From Ottelia alismoides (taxonomy: Eukaryota > Streptophyta > Magnoliopsida > Alismatales > Hydrocharitaceae): DNA of 64,000 bases. Position numbers and translations under genes: made by a program. The stretch covers positions 1 to 64,000 of the forward strand of contig JAZKJV010009629.1 in the NCBI GenBank assembly GCA_037367405.1, in the 5' to 3' direction. Positions 36,043 to 50,100 of this stretch are shown here, one piece after another; within the stretch, counting starts at the first letter, position 1; the number at the start of each line of letters is the position of its first letter. A model generated the notes under the pieces. The model made no database searches. It worked only from the letters and a program-made list of their open reading frames with translations, and had not been told where the DNA came from.

Positions 36043-38227
36043 TGATAAGTTGGATCATGTAATCGTTGTAGAGGTCGCTCTCATGGTACTCAGAACCCAA
36101 TCAATTAAATCATCAACAATCAACCCATGATATAGATAAAATAATGAATAAATGCGGGGTGAAATTTATTATACCCTTCAAAATATGTATATTAACAAAG
36201 TAGTAGGGGTCGAACCATTGGAAGCATGCTGGATAGGTACAATTATTACTAATTAATACAAACTAATAATAATAATAATTATTTTTGTATTTTTACATTT
36301 TTCTGATTTTTTATGGGTTTTAATTATATTTATTTTTATGTGTTTTCAATTGTTATATATTTTAAAATTTAAAATTTTATTTTATTTTTAAGTTTGCAAT
36401 TTTTTAGTTTCTTTTTATTTTTAAAGATATAGTATGTATCTATATATAATACTAATGATATGGATATTATAAAATATCTACTATAGATAATAAAGATATA
36501 TATGTAAATATATATAGGAACACTCCTTTTTATTTTTTAAAGGTTTTAAATATATAATAGGTATTTATAAATAATAACAATAATAATAATATATAAGTAA
36601 TATAAGGCATATATACTATATATAGGGGTTTATAACTTTAAAGATAGTTATATATAGTCAACATTAAGAAAATTATTTTTTGTGTTTTTAATATTTTTCT
36701 TTATTTTTGTGATTTTTTATATATTTTTTTGCTAATTTCTATGTATTTTTATGTATCTAAAAGTTCAAAATAATGAATACAATATAGAGGCTGAATTGTT
36801 ATGGATTTTAAAAATAAACAACAAGTTCAAAATTCCCCAAAACTATTTTTAATATATACTATAATATAAATAAAAATATGCATTAAAAGCTATTTTTTTA
36901 TTATCAAGGAATGTTTAATAATTTTTATGAGTTTTTAGGGTTTTGTGATTTTTAGTGTTTTCCTTTTATACTTTTTTGTGAATTTTTGTCTCGAGGCATA
37001 ATATGTAGTAATATATACTTTTTTTGATTTTTTAAAGATAATTTTATTTTTTTATATTTTTAAAAGTAAACATGGAAAATAAGGCTCCTATTTGATTTTT
37101 AATAAATGGGAAAATACTATAAATGCTAAATAAAAATGTGAGCACTCATGAACAGATCAAGAGGCATCTACCATATTTTCCCCATAATTTTTGGCATATA
37201 GGAGCTATTTAACAAAAATGAAAAATCAATAAATAATATACACAACATGGGATGAGTATTTATGCAATAATAATAAATTACAAGGATATGTATGCAAACA
37301 CCCCCAAAATAACATGTCTTTTACAACTTTATAGACTAAAAAGAAATAAAGGAAGAAGCCGGAAGGGCTTCTATGAAAATAACTTAGGTGCCTCACGGGG
37401 GTAACCATGTGAGATGACTTAGCAAAGGACCAAATTGAAATATACAATAAGTATGGGGTCCTATGCAAAATGTTCAGAAGTTTTTAAACAAACAAATATT
37501 TACAGGACTAAACTATAAATACAAAAAAGCATGTGGGTTTCTCAAATATTTACCTAAGGGTGCGCTATCTAACGACTGATATGGCACCACATCACACCAC
37601 ATAAACAAATCAGATGTTTGAGGTTGAGTACCGCTTTGGCTGAAATAGAGGGCCTAAATTAGATCTAGGCCCAACTCGTGATATGATGGCACTCGAGGGC
37701 TCTCGAAGAACGACCCAAGAACAAAGCCTGGCTGAACTTTGATTGTCGAGATCTCCTAGTTCCAACCTTCTCTGTCATTTCCGACCAACCCAATGGGCTC
37801 CCTCCGCATCGTAAGAGATGTCAAATCATTTCAGGCCCCGCCGGTAGGGTCCTAGAGCTCAAGGCTGATTGGAGCTCTAAGTTGAGGTTCGAACCTCGCC
37901 CCAAGTGGCTACCAAGCTCCGGTTCTTGCAAAAATTGTTCCCAGACTCGAGGCGAAGATCCTTAGTCTCAAAGTAAAGCTAATAGCACTATGGATGAGCA
38001 CAGTAGAGGTTCACCGATGAAGGTGGATGAGGCAAACCCAATCAGCCTCGATTCTTGCAGAATTAAGGGTGAGAGGTTGGGGTTTTTATGAAGAATAGAA
38101 TGAGGAAAGCATGTGAGGTGTGGATGGTTCGAATCACAGTCAGAATACAAGCGAATTAGAGCTGGAGCATGATGCTCCAGCAATCGAAGGTTTATCAAAT
38201 TAAGTTATCATACTGAAATAGCGGAGA
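36043..38227 (-). repeat. Minus-oriented B-family LTR, truncated
   Basis: It starts TGATAAGTTGG and shows the CAACAATCAACCCATGA and GGTCGAACCATTGG blocks seen at the same position in the other minus LTRs, then AT-rich DNA and a GC-richer core (37560-38200). Its expected right half is missing because element E's LTR begins at 38228. Confidence 0.75.
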
Positions 38228-41200
38228 TGATCTTTAGAGACTGTCTTGTGGTCCACACAAGGCAGGACCAACAGTCGCTGCGATAACTGCCCACAGAGTA
38301 CTCAACTAAATCCAATAATCAACCCACAATAATCAAGTAAAGCAATTAGTGCAAGCAAAATGTGGATCAAAATTTATTATAAAACTACAAACAAGTATGT
38401 GTATAGTTACAAGCAGATTAGGGCGTCGAACAAAGGGATCAAGGGATGTAGAAAGAATTATTTATAAATAAATAATATCAAAGTGTATGTATGTAAATGT
38501 ATGCACAAAATGTACTTAATATTTTTCTGGGTTTTTGAATTAATTAACTTCATTTATATATGTTTTAATTTTTAATTTCTCCTTTTTTAGATAATATATA
38601 TAGTTATATATGAGTATTTGTATGTATATAAGGTGATATATAATATAAGTATTAAACAATATTAAATATATAATAAATACCCAAAAATCAGAAAATATTC
38701 CAAATAACGATCCTTTTTGTTTTTTAAAGGTTTTAAAATATTTATTAGGTATTTGTAATTTCAGAATAAAATATTTATAGGTATATATGTATATATAAGC
38801 TATATATGGTATTATATGTATACATATAGTAAAAAATTTCAAAATAAAATATTTTTATATTTATCAAATATTCCACTATTTTTAAGAATTTTTAGGAAAA
38901 TTATGCTATTTTTTGTAATTTTAAAATAAAAACTCCAAAACAGGAACTTTTTTAAATAGACCGAATTGATTTGATAATTAAAAATAGAAAAAGGGTTCAA
39001 AATTCTAAACTAATTTAAATAGATAGAAATATATAAATATAAAAATATAAAATAGAAAACTATTTTTTGGATTTTTAGAAAATCTTTTCTAATTTTTTAA
39101 GCTTAGCAAGGGTTTGCTAATTTTCTGGATTTCTTTTGAGATTTTTTGTGATTTTTGGTTGGAGTGATAAAATAGGCTAATAAACAGTAGATAATGTTTT
39201 TGGAATTTTAGAAAAGCTTTTGTACATTTTTTTGTATTTTTAGTCAAAATGGGAATACAAAGGTTCTATTTGATTTTTAATAAATAATAAATGCAAGAAA
39301 AATGGAAAATAAAATATATCATGTGAACAAGCGACCAATCATGCTCTTACATCTATTTTGGCATTTTATTATAGCTTGGGATCTATTTTTAATGACAAGG
39401 AATGCAAAAAGAAAAATAAATCAAGCTGATAGGGGTATATTTACAAATAGAATATATTCCAAGAGGTACGTGCAAAATAACCACAAACTTTGTTCTACAA
39501 CTTGATTTTTAAGTACTAAATATTATATACAAAACCCAGAAGGGTACATCTACAAAATGTCCGCTCGCGTGGGGATCCACGTGAGCTGGCCTAACACTTG
39601 ACTAAAGTGTAATATCAAAAAGGTTCATGGGCATACATGTAAATTGTCCCAAAAATTTTGTACTTAATTAAATAATTACAAAACCTTTTGGAAATTACAA
39701 AAATATGAAGGGGTATAGTTGCAATTTTTACCACTTAAAGTACTTTCATCCAACAACTGCTGGCATGCCACGTGTATGATTCAACGGTTGCTCTCGCACA
39801 CCTCTTCAAAAAAAACTAACGTCCCAGATTAGACCTGGGCCTTGTTCTTGATGGGACGTCCTAGAAGGGGGTACGAGGAACACACCAAGAACTATCAACC
39901 AACAAACTTCGATCTGATGTTTCTCCTTGCTCCGACAGCTTCTTCTTGATCTGATTTGCTCAGCAGCTGGCTGGAGCTCCTCCAAATGCAGTGGTCCACT
40001 CCAATGGGGTTTAGGTGGCTTGAGGGAGAATCTGGGGAAATTTTATGCTCTAGGTGACCTGGAAGTGTTCCAGGTCTGATTCTCGTCTCCAGAAGTGTCC
40101 TTGGGGCGTGGGACCTGCGCCAAAATGTGGGGTGGCTCGAGGTGGTTCATCTTTGCCCAAAAATGAAGTAAAAAGCACCGGGGGCGAGGTGGCGATGTAG
40201 CTCTGACGAAGGGTGGTGGAGGTGGAGCTCGGATCCCATATCCACAGTGGATCTGCTTTGATAAATGGAGGAATTGACAGAAAACATGAAGGAGAGCAGA
40301 ATGAGATGGAACTCGGGGTGGATCAATAGTAGGATCACAATGAATCGGCCTGGAGCTCAAGCTCTAGGAAATTGGGGTTTTTTCAAATTGGATGTAAAGA
40401 AATAATTAAACCTAAAATTAAAAGCTGGAAATGATACTAGAACTAAGACATTACCTAAGAATAGAAGATAGAGGCCTCGACTTGGTTGAGGAACCAAGGA
40501 GGCAAAACCAACCAACATGACGGTAGTCGGATCTTGCTCCTCTGCTACTCCTCCTCGCTGCATAACCTCCCAATCTCGAGCTGCCACCAAGAGGAAGGGG
40601 ATGAAGTGGCTCTAAGGGGCTAAGAGTGCATTAAGAGTGATCAAAATTGGAGTCAAAGCTAGAGGAGTTTATTTATAAGCTGAATGGAGGAGCGGATTGC
40701 GAGGCAGACACTGATGGAGTCGATGAAGATCGACCAGATCTATGGTGTTTGCGTTAATTAGGGATGGCACATCTCCAGGAATCAAGCAACACACCAAGGA
40801 AGATGATGATGGCCTCGGGAGAAAATACAGATCTGACATTCCGATGCTCGAGGAAGAAAGAACGGGCAGTTGACCGAGGTCAACTGGTGGTGGTTTCTGG
40901 TTGGTCCACGTGGACCAACCAGAAAATTCCTTAGAAGAAATACCTTGGAAATTCAAGAATAAATAATAAACGAACTACTTAAATTTTTATTAAAACATGA
41001 AAAATGTTTATAATTTAATGAAGTATTTTATAGATATTTTTATTTATTTTATGAGGCTTTTTATTACAAGTTAATATTTACAAGTAGAATACAGGTATAT
41101 ATTTTATATATTTTTAATTTATTTAAATACACATTTAGGTATTTTTATTGTATTTTTCTGAATTTATTTGCAAACTCAATTAATTATGTACCTATATATT

Positions 41201-42025
41201 GTTGTTATATATCGGTATACTTTACCTATGTATTAGCATGTGTTCTTTATTTTATTTTTTTATGATTTTATTTTTTATTTTAATTATGTACGCATATTTT
41301 AAATAATATATACAATTTTATAAAAATAAAGGAAATCAAAAAATACATAGAATAAATATATTGAATAAAATACAAGTATATTGCACAATAGGTGCCCAAA
41401 ACCTAAATTTTGCATCTTAACTCCAAATTAAATGAAACCTCCTTCAGTAAATAGCTCGTTAAAAGGTATATACAATTAAAGGTGATTTTGATCCATTTTC
41501 ATACAATATAGAGAAGATACAAGTCTGTGATGTTTTTATTTTATCTTTTTATTTTGTGTATCCCGAGCATACTGTGCATTATTTCTCTATGAACTCGATT
41601 TTGTATTTTTCTTTGTATTTTTATATACAATCTTTATTTACTAAGTTTATTGATTTGAGATGTAGATAATAAATAATAAAATAGGTCCCAAAAATTAATT
41701 ATTGATGAATTTCAAAACTAGGGTTTTGTATATATTTTGTACAATTCATCTGCCATATCTCCCCTACTTTATTCCTTATCGAAAGTCATGATGATTGGAT
41801 CTCAGGGTCTAGGGTCATTCAATACCTTTGGTATATCATTTCTTTCTTTTTCTTCCTTTATCCTTTAATTTTGGAATTAAAAAAATTAAAGATATAATAT
41901 TTTATACTATATTTTGTACAAATTACAAAGTGTTTTTTTGACAAACTAATGATATAAACATGCATTTAGCTAGTAATTTAAGGCCAAAATGAGAGAATAA
42001 AAAGTGATGAAATGGAGATTCATCA
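38228..42025 (-). repeat. Element E 3' LTR (3798 bp)
   Basis: It starts TGATCTTTAG and ends in the 21-base stem-loop at 42005-42025. The GC-rich core spans about 39750-40960, with a W-box palindrome at 40867-40886 and a 28-base G-box palindrome at 40896-40923. Its length equals that of the D LTR. Confidence 0.85.
40867..40923. repeat. Paired W-box and G-box palindromes in LTR
   Basis: CAGTTGACC, two bases, GGTCAACTG at 40867-40886. Then a perfect 28-base palindrome at 40896-40923 with half-site TCTGGTTGGTCCAC and centre CACGTG. Even the outermost pair has changed in a compensated way (T/A here, C/G in D and F). Confidence 0.85.
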
Positions 42026-43777
42026 CCTTCCTATACTTGCCTTTGCTAGTCCCTTTCAAAGACTTATGCCTATAGGTGCAGAAAAGAAAACAAAGAGAAG
42101 AACAAGAAATAACTTGGATTGATTTTAACTTTCAAACTTGTCCTCATAATGAAGTTTGGAGCTCAGTCGAACTGGATTTTTAGTTTGGTCAGAATCTTCT
42201 TGAGAATCAGATTGAAACACAACTGCCTCTAAGAACCACAAAACTCTACCCACGTCTCCTCAAAATCCAGGTCAGAACAAAACGATGTCATACACAACCC
42301 TTATGACCATGAGTCTATCTTGTACTGTGTCAGTGATATAGCTCCTCTCGGCTGAAGCAGTAAAGTCAGACTTTTCCAACATGGTGACCCTAATTTCCCA
42401 ATCCAGCAACTTTTTCTTTGAGAAGCAGGGTATTCCCTTCTAAGTTCAAGTGTAACCGGATCAAGAAGAGGATGTGGAGAAGAGAATGGATGGTGTCCAG
42501 TGTAGCTACCCATCCTAGGATGCTTGATCAGTGTAACCAAGTCATCCGGCTGCAGGATACATGTACCTTTGACTTTGAAGCTCAAGCTTGCTTATTGAAT
42601 ACATACATGCTTCGACGGGAATTGATTTTTCTTTTATTTTTCCCGTCTATTTTTTTGGAGTTTTTGATTTTTGCATTTTTTCTTCATACTATTTACAACA
42701 ACATTTACATAAGGACTTTTCCTCTTAAGCCAGTAGACTATCCCTCTTTTGAAGCATTATCGCAACCCATAACATTCTGTAATTAGACCTCATGGCTATT
42801 GGATCGGGTTGGGGCACAATGTCCATGGTATCGTGACTTCGTATGTTTCCATTCACTTGTGAATATTGTTGGCAAATCCAACCCTCTACCATTTCAACTG
42901 AGTTGTGCAAAGGCACCAAGACGACACCGAACAAAGTCTTATGGTCTCAAAGAATTAAGTTAAGTAGGCCTGAAGTGCCTCAAGTCCAGTTCCCTTAAAG
43001 TTCCCACAATTAAGTGGATTAAGGTCCAACCAAGCTCCAATCTTCATATTTTATTTAGACTCGTTCAATTATCATTGTAATTTTGAAAACATGTTGCAAA
43101 TTTTTATGGGTTTTTGGTTTTGCAAAATTTAAGGGGATTTTCAAAATAAAAGGGTTAGAAAAAGAAATATGTGCATGTATTTACGTGGGAGTGCATCTTT
43201 TTATTCACAATAATTAGGTGAAGGGATTAAACAAGGGAGTTTACAAGTTAGTTATTGTTTATAGGTTAGTGTACAGAGTTTGTAAAGAATCTTTATTTGC
43301 TTGTGTTATGCACAAGGTTTTCAAAATAATTTTGAAAAGATTTTTACAAACATTTTGAAAACTTTATTTTGCAAATAATTTGACAAATAATTTTTGCAAA
43401 TATTTATAAACTTTGAAAACCTGTTTGCAAATATTTTTTAAATAATATGTATAGTTTTTTTAAGGTATTTTTACAACCATTTTTTTAAACTATTTGCAAA
43501 TAGATTTTCAAAACATTTTATTCAAACAAAAGAAAGGAAATTTTTACAAACATATTTTTTACAAGGTTTGAAAATATTTTACAAAATATTTTTTAAATGA
43601 TTTTACAGAAGATTTTTCAAAGCAATTTTCCGATCATTTTTTAAACATTCAGCAGACATTTTTAACTGATTTATTAACTGTATTTTCAAAAAATTTTGAA
43701 GTGAGTTTTAATTTATCGATTAAACATTGAAAATATGCAAGTATGAGTTATGGCTAAAGTATGTACAATTATATAGG
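42026..43777 (-). other. Element E polypurine tract and 3' noncoding region
   Basis: The tract next to the LTR reads GTATAGGAAGG on the element strand. The region holds the motif pair at 42497-42505 and 42528-42536, the AAGCATTATCGCAACCC block near 42752, and many TTTTCAAA/TTTGCAAA words at 43080-43700. No gene. Confidence 0.6.
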
Positions 43778-44140
43778 ACCCCGCTATACTTAGCTTGAGC
43801 TATGTCCTCATAGATCAGAGAGAAAAGGAAGACATAACTCATATTATGTATAGGAAAGTCTATACTACAACCACTGAATAAAGAATAGGAGGTCGAACGC
43901 CCCCTACACTTAGGATCAATTAATCCTAAGTATAACAAGCTGTATACAAAGTAGGGAGGGTTGATGGTAGGGACGATTAAAATCAATGGCTCGGCCTATC
44001 TCCCCCTGTACTTAGGGTAACATATCCATAAGTATAAAGAGGATATCAAGAATTGAGGAGATATGTAAGGGGATTAAAGAATGAGCACTCGTATACACTC
44101 ATCCCCCTATACTTAGGATGAAGTATATTCTAAGTATAAC
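43778..44140 (-). repeat. Hairpin/polypurine array, element E (4 units)
   Basis: Units are at 43778-43854 (long form with GAGCTATGTC and GACATAACTC arms), 43900-43935, 44001-44036 and 44102-44140. Confidence 0.75.
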
Positions 44141-44221
44141 AATGATGAATGAGATGAGTGAAGCTTTTGGAAGAATGAAAGAATGAAAGCGAAAAGAAGA
44201 AAAGATTACTAATTGAAAATA

Positions 44222-45495
44222 TTTTTGCATGCCCCATCTCTCTTCTGATGCTGCTGCTGGAAGTTCTTCATTGTATACCACCTAAATTGAGTCAACCACA
44301 GACATGAAGGTATCATGCTCGAGATAAGGCTTCAAAAGCTATCTGTTGGTAACAAAGGGCTATGCGTTAACTGACATGCCAGATATGACAATGCTTCCAT
44401 TGTCATGCACATGCTTCACTATGAATGACCCGGTCCACTTGCTCTTCAACTTTCCTGGCAATAATTTGAGCTTCACATCGAATAACCAAACCTTCCGACC
44501 ATGTTAAAATTCTTGCAACAAATATGCTTGTCGTGCCACTTCTTGATCTTTTCCTTGTACATCAGGCTGTTATCGTATGCATAGTTGTGGAATTTGAGAA
44601 GTATATTTAGATCGATATTTTTGGTCTTTCCTGCTTTCTTAAAATCCAAATTGTAGATATTAATTACCCATAAAGAATTATGAATCAATTCGATGGAAAA
44701 AATGGCAAGGCTTGCCGTATACCAGGTAGTAGGGAGACATTCCCAGAGGTGACTTGTAAGCTGTCCAATATGCCCAGAGAACCAAGTCGAGGAGTTGAGA
44801 CCAGTTCATTCTGTCTGGATGTACAAGCTTCTGGAGAATTATCTTGATCTCCCTAATAGAACATTCTTCAAAGCCATTAGATTGTGGCTGGTACAGAGAA
44901 GCTACTTGATGTTCTATGCAGTATTCCCGAGTCAGCTTCTTCACTTCTCTGTTGATAAAATGGTTGACCCTATCTGATAAAAGAACTTTGGGGATTCTGA
45001 ACTTTCAATGATATGTTCTTTTATAAACCAACAGACATTGCGATTGTCGACGTCTCGGGTTGGGATATCCTCCACCCAATGACTTACATAGTCTACAACA
45101 AGCATAACATACTCATAACCCTAACTGTTTGGAAACAGGACCATGAACTCAATGCCCCATGCATCAAATACATCTAAGATCTGAGCGTACTTCAGGGGCA
45201 TTGTATCTCGTATTCCTATGGTTCTACCATCTTCTGACAGTCATTACAGTGCTTCATAAAATCCTCTGCATCTTTGAATAAAGTTACCCCCAGAGGTTGC
45301 ATTGGAGCACTTTCGCTGCCGTATGCTTTCTAGAGTGGTGTCCTGATTCTCTGGCGTGGTAATACTCGAGGACACTGTGAACTTCCTCCTGAGGAATGCA
45401 CCTCTTCCAGATGCAATCTGCCCCCTCACGAAAGAGATATGGATCCTCCCACTGATAGAAATGAATATTCGATAGTCACTATTCAACTTTCAACT
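44222..45495 (-). pseudogene. Integrase, element E (broken)
   Basis: A zinc region lies near 45240-45480. The core end HQVASLYQPQSNGFEECSIREIKIILQKLV and LGMSPYYLVYGKPCH are at 44940-44690. NYAYDNSLMYKEKIKKWHDKHI follows, and a GKLKSKW-like C-terminal motif near 44445. Separate frames and stops throughout. The catalytic Glu position (E in FEECSIREIK) is kept; the first Asp region is disrupted. Confidence 0.8.
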
Positions 45496-45499
45496 TCAG

Positions 45500-46990
45500 T
45501 CAATCTTGTGGAGTTTTCTTGGGCACATGATAGTTCACAATATCGACAAACCAGAGGAGCGAGGCGATTGACAAAATTTCTTCATCTGGAAAGGTTTTGT
45601 TGACCTGCAATGGGCTTTGCTCAAGAGTGTTTGACTCTGGCAATCTTGATAAATGATCTGCCACCATATTTTTAACTCTAGGTTTATCACATATTTCAAG
45701 ATAAAACTCCTGGAGTAGAAGGATCCATCTGATGAGTCTTGATTTGGCATCCTTCTTGGCTTGCAAGTACTTGATGGTAGAGTGGTTTGTATAGATAATC
45801 ACTTTGGATCCGAGTACGTGAGATCTGAACTTCTCCAGGGTGAAGACAACTGATAGCAAATCTTTCTTAGTAACTGTGTAATTCTTTTGAGCTCCATCCA
45901 GTGTTCTATTGGCATAGTGAATAACAAATGAAAGATTGTCTCTCCTCTGTCCCAGAACTGCTTCAATGGTATAATCTGATGCATTTATCATGATCTCAAA
46001 TGGTAGAGACCAATCTGGTGGTTGAAGGACATGGGCCTGAGTGATCAGGTCCTTCAAATGATTGAAGTCTTGAAGGATTCTATCATCTACAATAAAATCT
46101 ACCTCCTTACCTAAAAGCTTGGGCAGTTTCGCTAAAAGCCTTAATGAATCGGCGATAAAATCCCACATGCCCTAGAAATGATCGGACTTACTTCAGATTT
46201 GTTGGTGTCTCTAGATTCGAAATGACTTCTACATTTGCAAGTTCGATCTCCATGCCACGTTTGGATATGACATTGCCTAGCACAATCCCTTTAGTCACCA
46301 TGAAGTGACTCTTTTCCTATGAGAGCACCAAGTTTATTTCACAACATCTCTTCAGAATTCGATTTATATAAGAATTAATCAAAATTGTCCGTAGACCGAG
46401 AAATCATCCGTAAAGACCTCGAGAAAACTGCCAACCATATCTGCAAATACTGTCAACATACAATACTGGAACATCACTGCAACATTGCACAAACCAAATG
46501 ACATCCTGTGAAAGGAATACATCTCAAACAGATAAGTGAAGGTGCTTTTCTCTTAGTTTCTGGAGCAATTGTATCCTGATTATATCCAGAATATCCATTC
46601 AAGAAGCATAAATACTCCTTCACAACTAGTCTCTCAATGATCTTGTTTATGAAGGGGAGTGGAAAATGACCCTTCTTGGTCGCTAGGGTTTAGGCATCTG
46701 TAATCCACACAGACACGCCAAGAAGTTGGAACTTTAGTTGCGATCTCCTCTGCTTTGTCATTCTTCATGATGGCGATCCTTGATTTCTTAGGCACGACAT
46801 GCAAGGGACTCACCCACTTCAAATCAGAGGTGGGATATATGAAGCCCGGATCACACCATTTTGTAATTTCAATCACAACAACCTCCCGGAGATTCATATT
46901 AAATCTTCTATGGAATTCATGAGATGACTTGCTATCTTCTTCCAAGTAGATGTGATGGGAACACAATGACATGTTGATCCCATGGAGATT
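45500..46990 (-). pseudogene. Reverse transcriptase-RNase H, element E (broken)
   Basis: RT N-terminus at 46972-46634: EFHRRFNMNLREVVVIEITK, WVSPLHVVPKK and SWRVCVDYRCLN. The catalytic RT centre (46170-46630) is split over frames. RNase H at 46168-45500 is continuous for 222 codons, with [41 protein letters not shown] and [11 protein letters not shown]. In the YTNHS motif the usual catalytic Asp (TDH) is Asn. Confidence 0.85.
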
Positions 46991-47179
46991 GGAGATTTTC
47001 CAGTCTATGGCCTTGCGGTTCCCTTTTAGAACCTCGAGCGGACGAGATTCCTATTCCTGAGTCAATTACGAATTGATGATTACATGAAACATGTTATACG
47101 CACCCACAAGGACGACATACTTCATTTTTGTTGGAAGCGACTTGAGCTATGGTGGGGTATGAATCACATCAGCGGTAAC

Positions 47180-48172
47180 TTATGCAACTATGTAGGGCAT
47201 TGGTGGTGTCAGATTTTTTAACTGCACCCGATCCACCTTTGACATTTCGAGCTCTGAATCTAATAATGCACAAAAAAATTCAATGATAAAATCTTGTTCC
47301 AAGAAATCTTCAACAATCTGCTCTGCCTCTGCTAAGGATAGTCGACCATCAAACAACTTATCTGTCACATTAGCAAAAATCTCATCTCCACAGATATCTG
47401 AGAACTCGACTATGCTATCCACTCCTTCCTCAGTGAAGGGGAATTTGTGGGGTTTCAGTGTCATCTATAAACATATTGGCTCTGATCTCTGCAAGAAAGT
47501 CACAGTCTTCTGTCTGTTCTGAAGATACATTCACATATGAAGTAGATTCTGATGGTTTCTGTACTTGGATCGTCTGAAGTCGAACCTTACTGCTGCTAGA
47601 ACGAAAGGTGATCAGTCCGGTGCCATAATCCAGCATTGCTTCAACAGTTCAAAGGAACGACCATCTAAGTATTATAGGGGTATGTAGAAGAGGAGCTGAG
47701 GTGTCCATGTTGGACAAAATGAAGTCTGCAGGAAACTGCATTCCCTGAATGGTGACGATGACATCCTTCAAAATTCCCTAGGGCCGCTTGATTGATGTGT
47801 CCATGAACATCAAAATCATTCTTTTTGATTTGAGCGGTACCAACCAAAATTATTCATTAGGGAAGTGGGCATCATATTGATTGAAAATCCACTGTAAAGA
47901 AGAGTTCGGTCGAACTCTTGATCAAACATATGACATATGATGAGAGGGGCTCCCATGTATTTCTTCTTACTTGAGAGATTGCTAATCGCATTAACTGTTG
48001 TCGCAGTCAGAATGTGCTTCACATTTCTCCATCTGGCTCGACGTGTCTCTCTTTTTGAAGTACATGCTTCTTTCAATCCTTTCTTAATGTTAGGCATGTA
48101 CTGAATGGCCTTTAGCAGAGGCATCTCAAGAATAAGATTCTGAATTTTTTCAACAACATCGAGATTCGACAA
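47180..48172 (-). pseudogene. Protease region, element E (broken)
   Basis: The upstream linker MPLLKAIQYMPNIKKGLKEA and LLYSGFSINMMPTSL lie at 47860-48172: the catalytic Asp is replaced by Tyr. The end of the fold, LDYGTGLITFRS, is near 47620, followed by an acidic spacer (47464-47180). Frame breaks lie between. The linker is homologous to ELPFIQAIEHFPDLKRFI in the family A protein. Confidence 0.75.
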
Positions 48173-48479
48173 AGCTATTTTTAAATTTTATTTTTTTTGG
48201 ATTTTTGTAAAGCATATGGAAAAGGAATATTTATAAAACCAAATGCAAAAATAGAGTTCTTATTTACATCAAAATCTATGCCCATATCAGGCTATATGAC
48301 TGGATGACAAAAAGGAGTATCTTCATCTCTGTGAGATGAGCATCCAAAAATAACAGGCGAGGCTCCATTGGCTGGCTACGGATCGGCTGCAGGTGTTGTC
48401 CTCTCTGTTGTTGGCTGGTTGGTGCTTCGCATGCTATTGTCTTTTTGTTGTTTTCATTTTTTTTCATTTTTTAGTTTTT

Positions 48480-50055
48480 TGTTGATACTTCTCCTTCTTC
48501 TTCCTCACCTGGCCCGACTGTTGGTTTGAAGAAGATGACGACTCGCCTGGAGAAGATTTATTCTTTCCCTTCATGATGGTTGAAGGTTGCAAAATCCTAC
48601 TGCTTCTGAGAGTAACAACATTAGATAAAAGCATATCATGAATATCTAACTATGTAGTTTTAGACGAACATCACAAACTACCTGCTCTCACTTTCTAAAA
48701 TTGTTGGGATTTATCTCCGCCTATGCCAGAATGGGGGGCTTGGAAACGATGAGGTCATCCATCTTCTGACTCGTCTCTGTAAGGCTCTTAACTGCCTGAG
48801 CCAAGTAGTGAGGTGGGGTTCATAGGATAAGCCTCTGATAGTTCAACATGCTGACCACGTTGGGACTAGGAATGGTGTGGAGGCTGCTGGTAGGGATATT
48901 GAGAGTGAATCTAAGAAGAAGTCTGATATTGCTGCTGATGACGAGGATGGTGCTGATAAGGAATAACCAAGTACTACTGATAAGGATGGTGTGGATGGTA
49001 CTATGGCTATTGGAACTGATTCTGTCTCCAGCCCTGCTGACATGGATAATACTACTGGTGGTAAGGCTGTTGGTTCCCTTGGACAAATCTCCCTCCTTGC
49101 TGCTTAGGGAATGGACAGATGTTGGCAGACTGGACCTGCTGAGGTCTGCCAGGACATGCCAGCTGTGCATCGTTAGACAAAACTCCATTCACCTATTGAA
49201 TGAGAGGTGGTGGAGGAGAGCATGGATCTGAGAGAATCTAGGGTTCTGGCTGGTATACAACCAACTGTTGGTGTGGCTATTGAGGCGATGATGGCTTGGG
49301 GGCCTGCACGTAATACATGTGTTGGACTACTGGTTGAGACAGATTCTACTAAGGAGGCTAAGGTGATGAGGGATCCTTCGTCTCAGTAGGAATCAAAGAT
49401 GATGCAGAAACAGATTGGCAAACACTGATTGTGCTTACTAGCAGCTCCAACTGCTTGGTAATCTGATCCAATTTGTCCAAATTTTGGGTCCTCTGTTTGA
49501 TCACAATGAGCTTCTCAAGGTCATGTGATCGCTTTTCAATAATATTCACCTTGGATAGGGGGCTCCCAATGATGCTTAGATTGGAGCTTTCATTCCTGTC
49601 TGACTCATGCGAGGCTGCTATATGCACTGGCTTATGATGAATCTGTGGCTATCTATGGTGTGTGTGGGACGATGATAAGGCAACTTCTCCTTCTGCCATT
49701 TCCTAAAAAATCCGCCATATGATGTCCTCATCTTTGTTAAAATATGACCCACCACAAGTGGCATCGATGAGTTTTTGGCTTTCAATAGTAAGTCCCTCAA
49801 AGAAATATTGGATCAGTCTGGTCCATGGAATATTGTGATGGAGGGACTTCTCTTGTAAATCAGTAAACCTCTCCCAAGCATCATGAATGGACTCGTGGAT
49901 GGCTTGGGTGAAGTTGGCAATGCAGACACACATCTAATTCAGCTGCCCGAGAGGGTAGAACTTGTGCAAAAAGGCTGACTTAAGCCCCTCCCAGGTGGTG
50001 ACGACCTTCCCCAAATGATTTATCCAGTGAAGTGCCTTATCCCGGAGGTTAGAAT
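48480..50055 (-). pseudogene. gag, element E (broken, N-terminus missing)
   Basis: LRDKALHWINHL and TTWEGLKSAFLHKFYPLGQLN lie at about 49934-50045. ESIHDAWERFTDLQEKSLHH, GLTIESQKLIDATCGGSYFN follow at 49930-49710. Then a linker with NLDKLDQITKQLELL and a Gln/Pro-rich region towards 48480. These are the standard Athila-type gag core motifs. Frame changes separate the blocks, and the part N-terminal to LRDKA is replaced by unrelated sequence. Confidence 0.8.
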
Positions 50056-50100
50056 AAAGAACAGATGAAGGAATGAATGATCGAATGAGAAGTTGACCGT

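Larger units (their letters stand above)
38228..50055 (-). mobile_element. Decayed autonomous Athila-type element E
   Basis: Minus strand, right to left: gag (50055-48480), protease, RT-RNase H, integrase, hairpin array, 3' noncoding region and 3' LTR (38228-42025). The gag N-terminus, leader and 5' LTR are absent; at about 50055 gag is joined to the 3' part of another element. Every gene has stops or shifts. The five bases left of the LTR are GGAGA. Confidence 0.85.

Noticed and set aside
38540..38842. 100-codon AT-rich minus-strand ORF resembling a membrane protein
   Set aside because: Composition artefact of an AT-rich LTR (runs of Ile, Tyr and Phe); not conserved in the other LTRs.
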